A stretch of 64,000 nt of DNA from Trematomus loennbergii (Eukaryota > Chordata > Actinopteri > Perciformes > Nototheniidae): assembly GCA_012861695.1 (NCBI GenBank), contig JAAOOA010000026.1:22554080-22618079 (forward strand), written 5' to 3'. Numbering within the stretch: position 1 is the stretch's first letter; the number at the start of each line of letters is the position of its first letter. The notes beneath the pieces were generated by a model. That model did no database searches. It was not told the origin of the DNA and saw only the letters and a program-made list of their open reading frames with translations. The position numbers were made by a program, and so were the translations under genes. Below are positions 54,953 to 64,000 of the stretch, piece by piece.

Positions 54953-55206
54953 CCTGTGGTGGTTTCCCTGCTGAAGCTGCACACCTGAGTGCCGTGTGCA
55001 AAACTAAGGAGCTGTGATCCACTGACAGTGCACACACACCCCGTCAGGAGGACCTACACTGATGAACACACACTTTATAACTCGCCTTGCTTTTCTCTGT
55101 CTCTTAATGTGCCTCTCTCTGTTCTCACATGTCTTTATCATACTACATACAAGCAGGAAGTGATGCAGCTGGCTTCCTGTTTTAAACAACAATGGCCTCC
55201 AGTCAC

Positions 55207-55252
55207 TAATAAATATAAACAGCTGCATCAGACTTCATCTCCACAGAATAAA
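55207..55252 (+). promoter_or_regulatory. Probable sptlc1 polyadenylation signals
   Basis: AATAAA occurs at about 55207 and 55247, 255-300 bases after the stop codon. A third is near 55448. Usage is inferred. Confidence 0.45.
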
Positions 55253-55259
55253 TGACTTG

Positions 55260-56180
55260 ATGCTTGCTGCTGACTGAACAGGAGACATTGTGCTCTGTGT
55301 TTTATTTAATATGTCTGCGACGGACTCTACCTGAGGGCTGTGATTGTTATGGTTGGTTTACCATGAATGGAGAGGTTTACACCTGTATTCTTTGTTTTTA
55401 CTTTTATTTTTTTTATTTGGTCACTGCATTTACACCATTTCACTTTTAATAAATGTACATATATATTTAAATTGAGTTATGGTGTGTTTTTTGTGGAATG
55501 ACTATTCATTTGAGTCAAGTTTTAACTACTCAAACTATGAAATGGCTGTAAAGACCACCAAGATTGGACCTACAAAAAGAAAATGAAATACACAAAGTAA
55601 AACATCCTCAAACTTGTACTTAAATACAGTTCTTCGTCACAGTGGTGCTAAGAATTGTATTACAAAAAAACAATAGCTATAGTTCTTAAAGCCAGTATTT
55701 TGTTTTTATAAGAAAGGCACCTAATTGTGACGTCTGTAGTCAAGCAGAGTATAAAGACTACAATTCCCGCCTCCTCTAAAGTGACAGTGATGGGCAACCT
55801 GCTAGAAAGACCCCGTCGAGGTAGTTTTTAACGTCCAATTACCCTTAAAGTTATCAAGTTATACAAGCCTTAACAAAGAAAGAAAGCAGAAAGCATACCT
55901 AAGTTGTTTGTTATTTTATTTGAGTTTTCCCTTTTTGTTTTGACTATTGTAAAGGCCTCTTTTCTTTGTTGCATGTGTAAACGTTTGTTATTTTATGTTG
56001 AGCAAACACATCGCATAACATCATCCAAACCATCGGAGGCCAAGCAACTCTTCAACTGTAAGTAATATTAAGGAAAGAAAACGGGTTAAAAGTGTCTGTT
56101 TAATGCGTCTAGTGGCTTGAAAGAAAAACAAGGAAGGAAGCCACGACAATAGTGCTTATGATAAATGAATCTTGGAGGCT
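55260..56180. other. sptlc1-ror2 intergenic
   Basis: No gene seen. The gap between the sptlc1 stop and the putative ror2 start is only about 1.6 kb. Confidence 0.4.
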
Positions 56181-56568
56181 CAGTGATCTGGCTGTGTCCC
56201 TCCGCTCTGGCTCTAGATGGGGCCCTCTCCACAAACCTCCCCGCGCGCCACCGTGCCAATACGCGCGCGCCTCTCCAAAGCGAGGACACGGTTCCAACAG
56301 CGGAGCCGCAGCTCTGTGTTCGCTCTGCGGGCTGAAACACGGGCAGAAACACGGGATGACCGCGGTCTGCTGCTCCTCCTGAACCCCCATCTCTCTCGGT
56401 GCTTCATGCCTCACTCCTCCGGGCCCGGCTGCTGACTTGGGAAAAGCAGAAGAAGAAGTAGCCTAGTAGAAGAAGTAGAAGAAGAAGCCAGATCCCCAAA
56501 CTGGATGCAATTATCTCCACACTTGTTTTTGATCTGTTGCTGCGCTGCAGTGAGTGAAACCTGGCGCT
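56181..56568 (+). promoter_or_regulatory. GC-rich probable promoter and leader of ror2
   Basis: CpG-rich, with 'cgcgcgcc' runs and no TATA box, immediately upstream of the signal-peptide exon. The overlapping ORFs on both strands (such as 56086-56414) follow from low stop density. Confidence 0.4.
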
Positions 56569-56632
56569 ATGACCCCCTCCATGAAGAGTTTGCTCTGGAT
56601 GATGTTTCTGTTTCCAACTCTCAGATGTGACG
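56569..56632 (+). CDS. ror2: Putative ror2 first coding exon (signal peptide)
   Basis: The ATG at 56569 begins 21 codons, MTPSMKSLLWMMFLFPTLRC then D, a typical signal peptide, and ends in phase 1 at GACG|gtaagt. The product identity rests on context: in human, SPTLC1 is followed on the same strand by ROR2, whose first exon also encodes only the signal peptide and is followed by a very long intron. ROR2 is a receptor tyrosine kinase-like Wnt5a receptor. No further exon is present in the remaining 7.4 kb. Another secreted or membrane protein cannot be excluded. Confidence 0.5.
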
Positions 56633-57496
56633 GTAAGTCTCTCTCATAAAGTTCCTTAAGAAGAAAAATGCTCTGAAAGCTGAAACATGCCGCAGCTCCA
56701 CATGTGCATCACCTTCCTTTAGTTTCAGCTGTGAAACTGGAAAAGTGCTTTTGAAGTTCCTGGGTTTCATTATGCGGGGAGATGGTGTTTCACAAAGTAT
56801 GTTCCCTTCACTCTTTCGTGTCGTAGTCAAAGTCAAAAAGTTCACGGAGTTGTATTTAGATGTTTTGTCTTGTTTGGAGTTGAACATTTCACCCCTCTTG
56901 CAGAAAAGTTGCTTTTCACGAAGACACGACACCCCCCCGCCCCCCCTGCGTAAAGTTTGGTCAGTCACACTAACATAAAAGCAGCCCCCTTAATTCTTAT
57001 ACTTGATCATCATTTTTTAACCATGTGCTCTGTGGTTAATTGTTTTCCTGTAAAAGCATGTTTGCACATTTGACCACAGATGTTGCAGATGTTTAGTTTT
57101 CTTGGCGAAGAGGCTGGGTGGATGTGGGGGGGGGGGGTCTCTCCCCCCTGAAAGTTTATGTGATCACTTAAAGTCTCTTTGTCCTCTTTCAGCTTGTTGA
57201 CATGTGTCCCTTGCTCCCTGCTCTCCACAGTAAAGGGGCTGTGTCAGCCTCAAAGGGCCACAGTGTCGTTGTCATGTTAATTGAAGGCAGAGCTCGAGGT
57301 GATCTCTTGTCTTTGTCACTCATGTTAATTCATTTTCTCCCCCAGCGGGGGGTGAGGGCAGGGGAGATTTCCTGTTGCAGCTCTGGCTTTGAGGGCTTAC
57401 CATTGGTCTGCAGTGAAAGAGCATGGAGGTGGGGCAGGGGCTACATGATTAGCACCCCCCCCACCCACCTACTTTTTTCTCCATTACATTCATTGA
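56633..57496. other. Putative ror2 intron 1, start
   Basis: No gene or RNA recognised. Contains G- and C-homopolymer runs (56932, 57127 and 57450 areas). Confidence 0.35.
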
Positions 57497-58070
57497 GAGG
57501 TGGGAGAAGTAGTCAAATCTTGTACTTGGGTAGAAGTACCAGAGTGTAGGAATACTCTTGAATACTGTTATGAGTCCTGCATTCAACCTTTACTCAAGTA
57601 AAAGTAGAAAAGTATTCTCATCAAAATATAGTGAAAGTAGCGACAGTAAAAGTAGTCATTGTGCAGATTGGTCCATTTCAGAATAATATATATGATATGT
57701 TTTATAATGATTGATCATAAAGTGTTCTCAAAGCTGGTAAAGGTGCAGCTAGTTTGAATGACTTTGTATACTGCAGGTAGCTTGTGGATTTACTCCAGGT
57801 GGAACTAAAGTCTGATTTAACACTTGATTATATTTCACATCATTCATCCAGATCTGTAAAGTAACTAAAGGTATTAAATACATGTAGTGGAGGAAAAGTA
57901 CACCATTTACCTCTGAACTGTAGTGGAGTAAAAGTACACCATTTACCTCTGAACTGTAGTGGGGTAGAAGTACAAAGTAGCATAAACTAACCCTAACCCG
58001 ACTATAACAAGTAAAGTATAGCCACATTTAAACTTAAAAAGTACTTTCTTACTTTCCACCACCCAACACC
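57497..58070. mobile_element. hAT-like MITE with 'agtagtggagta' repeats
   Basis: Starts 'aggtgggagaagtagtcaaa' and ends 'gtactttcttactttccacc'. The interior has duplicated 'gtaaaagtacaccatttacc' blocks. Related to, but distinct from, the 17654 and 61644 elements. Confidence 0.65.
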
Positions 58071-59029
58071 ACCCAACAATGAGATGATTTAACAAAACAA
58101 CTCCATCAAAAGTTACTCTGCTTGAGATTTGACTAAACAATCAACATGCGGTCATCCATCAGCAAACATCTCTTCTAGTATTGTTTCAAGTCTATTTTAA
58201 AGTTAGTTTTCCCAGTGTAGTGAGAGGAATGGAAACTAATGGCTGACTAGATGGTAGAAAATAGACTCTCAAAGTTCTCCTACACAAAGATGACGTCATC
58301 ATCGACCACATGCACGTGTGAGCTGCGCCTGCTTGGAAACAACCAGAGAGTCTGCTCCAATACACAGGACATGTTGGAAACAGACTGACACCATTTACTC
58401 ACCTCTGGGAGTCTCATGATTCACTCTATCTGTTGTCTACAGGTGTGTACATTCAGATTGATACCGTCATCATTTGCTCTTCATTGTATCGCAAAGCTTG
58501 TGATAGAAAGAGTAAATGAAATAGAGAAGACCCATTGGATGGAATCACAGATTTCCTAGTATGATACAGGCTAACAAATGGATTGGTCAGCATAACAAGT
58601 ATTTTTGTAATCCTGTAAAAGCGATTATTAATAACTGAAGTGATGTGTACGGAAGAAGAAGATGAAGTATGTGAACGCCCAGCAGCAGCAGCTGTGAACG
58701 AGGTGGAGGTTTATTACTAATGAGTACTCGCAGTCTGATGACTCACCATGTTGGTTAGAGCTGCCGCTGGAGGAAATGGGGCCAGAGGGCCTTCCTTCGG
58801 GGGGGGGTGGGGGGTTAAGGAGAGCTCTGTCATCCCTGCCATCACATCTAACAAACGCCTGGTGGGGGAAAGCAGCCCGGAGGCATAGCTGTGTGTCAAT
58901 GTGCAAAGCTAATGTTAAATGTTGTCTGAACATAACGAGTTGGATAGATATCCGGCTTTATAAAGTGTAGACCAGCAAAGATTTGGATTTAAATCAAGAA
59001 CTATGATTTATTGTGTGTGTTAGTGTGAA
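58071..59029. other. Putative ror2 intron 1, no feature
   Basis: Nothing recognised beyond a short GGGG-rich patch near 58800. Confidence 0.35.
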
Positions 59030-59410
59030 GGGATCCCCATTTTAAGCTTTTGGGGTTTTCCCTTTCCTGTAGTGTGTTATATTGGTTTTTGTGCATGTAA
59101 ATGGTCTGCAAAGGCTAAAATCCATGTGTTCCCTACGTCAGTTACATAGTGACATCACAAACTTGCGCTTCTATTGGCTAGCGCTCCGACACATTGTACG
59201 TGATAGACTAAGGGGCGGGACATCTCTAAACTGGTTGACCAATCACAACAGAGCCGGCCAGCTAACCAATCAGAGCAGACTGGGCTCTGGTTTCAGACAG
59301 AGGGTGAAAAGAGGTGCTGCAGCACAGGCAGTATGAGAACAATAAAGAGCTTTTGAACATTAAAGCATGGAGACATGTCCCAGTAGAGGCAGAAAATACT
59401 GATATACACC
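59030..59410. repeat. Fish interspersed repeat, degenerate
   Basis: 'ccattttaagcttttggggt' ... 'gtgcatgtaaatggtctgca' followed by CCAAT-rich sequence. It resembles the interior of the family-3 MITEs ('gcatgtaaacggtctgcaga' at 38866). Ends not found. Confidence 0.5.
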
Positions 59411-59512
59411 TGAACATCAGCATCATGTCTGTGTAGACTTCAGAAAAGCTATCAACCCTTTACTATAAGATGCATTTTGACACACAGTATAAGCTGACAT
59501 CAGTGAGATTAA

Positions 59513-60225
59513 TGGCATTTCCACTGCAGCACGTACCACGGTTTAAGCGTGCCGTGCCAAACCCGGCCCATTTTTTGTTGCGTTTCCACTTTTTCACAGT
59601 TTTTCTGGCCCTCCAAAATCGTGGTTCTTTCCAAACAACCGGGCTGAATATGCTAACTAGTGAGAGAATCGCTGGCAAGGGGGCTACAACTACAACAAAA
59701 TGAACATATTTGACCGTGATTTAATTGTAATACACGTTTCAAAATGATGCCGAAGTAACAACATACTGATACCGGTTAGTAAAAACCATGACTTAATGCT
59801 TTGACAAGTCTGCAGACAGACGGCAGGCGAAAAACCTTTTAAAATGCGTGTTTTCTAAATGGAGATCGGCTAAGCTAACGCAGTATATGCTCCGACCGTC
59901 CACACTCACAACAACGGCCTATACAGACATAAATAAAGCAGCGACTGTATTCTCCATGACACAGGCAGTCTGTGGTTTGTACTTGTTTAACTTTTGTCTA
60001 GTTTCTGAACAGATATGAGGAGCTGTGAGCTCTGAGGGCTAACAGCTAACGGCTGATGTTGGTTTTCTGTGGTTCGCATTGAAGATGACGTCACGGCTCC
60101 GCCTACACTGCGTTACTATAGTTGCTACCCCTGGTACTAAACTGTAATGGAAACGCAGCATAAAGTGAGCCTGGCCTACCAAGGCCGTACTAAGCCGTGC
60201 GAGGCCCTGCAGTGGAAAAGCGCCA
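59513..60225. mobile_element. Short Harbinger-like derivative (MITE)
   Basis: 713 bases. Ends TGGCATTTCCACTGCAGCAC / 'ctgcagtggaaaagcgcca' and mirrored 'ccgtgc' blocks. It is the internally deleted relative of the element at 10439-14847. Flanks are TTAA on the left and TTAG on the right, so a 3-base TTA-type duplication is possible. Confidence 0.82.
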
Positions 60226-60405
60226 TTAGTGGTTATAGGAAGGATGGTTACGATTTGTGTGTGCAGAGATGAACATAAAACAAAGACATGGAAATATGTT
60301 GCTGGATCACATCACATTGCAGCCAAAGTTTTGCCAACAAAGCATCCTTGTGTTGCGTGCTGCACACTGATGTCTGCTTTCTTTCTTATGCCTGAAGTCC
60401 GCGTG

Positions 60406-61310
60406 GATGTGGCAGTTTTGTGTTTCTTGCAGGATCCACTTTTCACAAAAAAGTAACTGGTGGGGAGGGATTGCATACAATAAAGCAACAAGTCGTACTA
60501 TTAAGCAACAATGGCGTTTGTTATCATCAATGTAGTAGTTAACACATAGGAATCACAAAGAATAAGTCCAACACAAGCTGATAGATAACTTTACTAGAAG
60601 TTGTGCCAATTATGTCACTAATAATCCCTCTTATAATAACCTGCTATAACTTCAGTAATAATAGTGTCTCAAAGTAGCATTAAGTGCTGTGATGGATGTG
60701 GCAGTTTCTTGTTTCTTGCAGGATCCACTTCTAACAAAAAATCAACTGGTAGAGAGAGGGGGGGGGGTTTGAATACAATGAAGCAACAAGTTGTATTGTA
60801 AGGACAATGCCGTTTGTTATCATAACTCTATAGTCATCAATTTAGTAGTTAACACATAGGAATCACAACAAATAGGTCCAAACCAAGCTAACAGATAACT
60901 TAACTAGAAGTTGTGCTAATTATGTCACTGATAATCCTTATTTTGCAATGGGAACCTGCTAAAATGACTGTGATAGTGTCTCAAAGTAGCATTTAAGTGC
61001 TGTGAAGGATGCTGGTAGGATCCACTTCTAACAAAAAACCAACTAGTGGGGAGGGTTTGAATACAATGAAGCATTAAGTTGTATTGTAAGGACAATGGCG
61101 TTTTTTTTTTATCATACCTCTATAATCATCAATGTAGTAGTTGAAGAATCACAAAATATAGGTCCGACCGAGCTAACAGATAACTTTACTAGAAGTTGTG
61201 CCAATTATGTCACTAATAATCCTTATTTCGCAACGGAAAACCTGCTAAAACTACAGTGATATAGTGTCTCAAAGTAGCATTAAGTGCTGTGATGGATGCT
61301 GGCAGTTTGG
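60406..61310. repeat. Three tandem units of about 290-310 bases
   Basis: Units begin near 60406, 60695 and 61008, and a fourth starts at 61295 and stops after about 15 bases. Each contains 'aggatccacttctaacaaaa', 'ggacaatggcgtttgttatc', 'actagaagttgtgccaatta' and 'atagtgtctcaaagtagcat'. Similarity is high, so the duplication looks recent. No ORF is conserved. Confidence 0.9.
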
Positions 61311-61643
61311 GTAGAAATGTTACCATTCACCCCCGTTCTCTCTCCCAAATTACTCAGTCCAACCTGGGTTCCCCCACCGCTTCATTCTGTGTTGCTAATG
61401 CTCCCTTCCTGAAACCATTCTTGAAAGCGGACATAAAACAGCAGGTGAGAGCGATTAATGCGCAGTCTCATTCTTAGTTGGGCAAAACAAAGCATTCATG
61501 CTGTTGTAATCAGGTGCCCCCCCAACCTTAGACGCACTTTAATAAAGACATCTGCCACTGCGGGCGGGACCTGTCTGTGGTTAATGCACTGAATCAACTA
61601 ATGGCTTTGTTATTTAGCTCCAGGCGAGACTGACGTAACTCAC

Positions 61644-62735
61644 CAGAGATGGAAACAGTACCCACATCCTTTACTCAAATAGAAGTACAGATAAAAATAC
61701 TTTAAGTAGAAGTACTGACTAAACTTCTTTACTCAAGTAAAAGTAAAGAAGTATGGGCTTTGAAATGTACTTAAAGGTGGGGTAGGTAAATTTTGGAGAA
61801 ACCAGCTCGAGTGCTAGAATTTGAAAGTACACAACCGGAAAAAATCTGCTACTTCCTTCAGACTTCCTTACAGAGCCCCTCCTCCAACACACACGAACGC
61901 GCACATGACCAATGAGGGCACGAGATAAGTTTGTGCACAGATGGAAGGCTGACAGGCAGGTAGGCCATCCAGTTATTTTAGCCGGGCCGGCTAAAATGAT
62001 TGGTCTTGCTTTTTACAGCGCTACGGCTTCCACAGATGACATTTTTTATGTATTTATTGTCAAAGCATTTAATATATTCATTGCTATCGGGATGTTAAGA
62101 GCATTCCATGGAATATAACAAAAAGTGTTTCTGAAATAAATTACATACCCCACCTTTAAGTAAAAAGTACCCATAACTAGCAGCTGTTTTAAAGAGTACC
62201 TGACCTCCCTTTATATTAATAGAACAATAATGTCATTGTTAGCTAATGAATGTTTCCATGCTGAACAACGGCAACATGACAACGTTTTCATTGGTCCCTC
62301 TTCTTTAGAGAAGACCAGGAAATGATGGATACACGGATCGTGTTAAAATCAATAGGCACGCAATGACTCTAAATAATAATGATCACGCCACCAAACACAC
62401 ATTCAAACTAAAGGAACCAGCCTGTTTGGAAAATGAGAGAAGTAGAAAGTACAGGTATTTGGGTTCAACATGTAAGAAGTAGAAAGTACAGGTATTTGTG
62501 TTCAAAATGTAAGAAGTAGAAAGTACAGGTATTTGGGTTCAACATGTAAGAAGTAGAAAGTACAGGTATTTGTGTTCAACATGTAAGAAGTAGAAAGTAC
62601 AGGTATTTGTGTTCAAAATGTAAGAAGTCAAAGTAAAAAGTTGTCAGACCAATAAGTAGTGGAGTAAAGTACTGATACCAGAGAAATGTACTTGAGTACA
62701 GTAACAAAGTATTTGTACTCCACTACTTCCCACCT
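61644..62735. mobile_element. hAT-like MITE of the 17654 family, invaded
   Basis: Reverse orientation relative to 17654-18259. Left CAGAGATGGAAACAGTAC, right 'cactacttcccacct'. It contains about five units of a 44-base tandem repeat ('gtaagaagtagaaagtacag' plus 'gtatttgggttcaacat', 62425-62640) and a nested family-1 MITE. Confidence 0.82.
61771..62159. mobile_element. Family-1 TTAA MITE, nested
   Basis: TTAA at 61771-61774 and 62156-62159. The host element without insertion is seen at 18119-18122 (inverse), where 'tacttaagtac' has one TTAA. This proves the TTAA target. Confidence 0.92.
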
Positions 62736-62739
62736 CACC

Positions 62740-64000
62740 ATCATGAGGAGGGATGGTTAACTGTTGCATGGCACACAAGCCTTTCCCCCCAAATGTTATT
62801 ACCCAAAGCATCTACTGTGTTACCCTGTGTGTTAGCTCCTGTCTGTGTTTCCACTTCTCCGCCTCACTGTGAGGGAAGTAAAGCGTAGCAGCGCTGGACA
62901 CGCCAGAGGAGTTAGCCAGAGGTCAGTCCATTACTCGGAGTTTGTGGAAATGTGAGAGAAAAGCTCAGGTTCCCCTCAGTTTCAGAGCAAGGGGCTCATT
63001 TCTACCCTGAGACGTGAACGCGTTTACAAAAAGTTAAGCATCGAGTTGGATCAGTGTACAGTTTATCCCATGGTTGAAGTCAGAGTGTTAAGGACGACAA
63101 GAGAATAGTATGTTGCAAGACACTGAAGCTAATTGAATTCCATACACACATGAGTTGTACTGCTGCATACTGTAGTACTTCATATTGGTGAACTGATGCT
63201 GTGTAAAATAAAATACCGTACAACTCTTTAAATGCACTTTATTTTCTTCCAGTGCAGTAGCCTACTGTAATTTGCTACTCAGAGAGATTTGCAGCAAGGC
63301 AGAGTGACTGCATTCAACACATGTATTAACCATAGACTGTATTAAAGGTAATAACACCTTGTATGTATTATAAGTAAGTAGTTGAGTTTCCCTCTGCACA
63401 TCAGAATTATTCTTTATTCCCACTGCATGGACGCCTCGGGGGTCAATTCACCTTCTAGCATCGGCTCAAACCGCTTGGAATATGGACCAAGGTGGAACTA
63501 AAACAAGTGAAAGATACTTAATACATTGTTGTTAGTGAAAATATCTTGTGCAATTTGCCACTGTGTCGAACTAGCGGCCAGACTGAAGGTATCCCCCAGG
63601 CCTTCAGTCTGTTCACCTAATGAATCTATCTTTATAGAAGTGACTCGAGGTAATCTGAGTTATAATGGCTGCTGCGGAGCAAAAGGAACATAGTATCCCT
63701 TTGAGTAAACCTGCCTTTTCTTACGTCTAATGTAGAGTCTCTGGTGGTTTGTAAATCAACACAGCTAGCTCTGCAACGGACTGACATTACTTTTGGGGCA
63801 GGACAGATTGTTGTTTTGATTAATTACAGTATGATTTTGTCACCTGAGAAACTTAAAATCGTACCTTTCCTTCTGCCTTGTCAGTGTTTCTTCTACTGCC
63901 TTGTCACCCTCACAGTTACAGTGCAGGCTTTGTTCTGAGTTGAAGTTAATTGCTGGCTGGTGACAAACACTCAAAGCAGTGTGAAGCAGCTCGAGGAAGG
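62740..64000. other. Putative ror2 intron 1, no feature
   Basis: No gene, RNA or recognised repeat. A short inverted repeat ('aggtatcccccaggccttca' area, 63586-63610) was noted but is weak. Confidence 0.35.

Noticed and set aside
56086..56414. Overlapping ORFs upstream of the ror2 exon
   Set aside because: Arg/Pro-rich frames on both strands are expected in a CpG-rich promoter; no similarity recognised.

Overview
The window is vertebrate nuclear DNA, almost certainly from a ray-finned (percomorph-like) teleost. Reasons: two single-copy vertebrate genes with ordinary GT-AG introns (chsy3 and sptlc1), a probable first exon of ror2 next to sptlc1 in the same order and orientation as in human, TRIM genes of the expanded fish type, long (CA)n/(GT)n tracts, and a very high density of short DNA transposons (MITEs), hAT, Harbinger-like and L2-type LINE remnants typical of fish. 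No bacterial, viral or CRISPR system is seen.

Layout. 1-1559: a short array of diverged tandem repeats and GC-rich sequence of unknown nature. 1560-19237: two copies of a roughly 7-kb segmental duplication (1560-8286 and 11451-19237), each holding part of a Harbinger-like transposon with a MYB-like gene remnant and one TRIM E3-ligase gene (RING, B-box, coiled coil, PRY/SPRY). Each copy has gained its own insertions. 19240-28330: gene-poor, repeat-rich; a 6.7-kb stretch bounded by inverted 'CTGCTGAAAAAACCAGC' ends contains nested MITEs, minisatellites and a string of exon-like segments of unknown function. 28334-33354: chsy3, three coding exons. 33360-41180: intergenic, with many MITE/hAT copies. 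41189-54952: sptlc1, 15 coding exons, complete (472 codons after allowing for two one-base gaps). 56569-56632: putative ror2 exon 1 with a signal peptide; the rest of the window would be its first intron.

The genes do not form a single pathway. chsy3 makes chondroitin sulfate in the Golgi, sptlc1 starts sphingolipid synthesis in the ER, ror2 is a Wnt5a co-receptor, and the TRIM copies are probable ubiquitin ligases.

Quality warning: the reading frames of chsy3, sptlc1 and both TRIM copies are broken by one-base deletions, mostly in homopolymers. Because two conserved single-copy genes are affected, I read most of these as residual assembly errors rather than gene decay. Much of the interest here is in TE history: several insertions can be proved from paired occupied/empty sites inside this same window.
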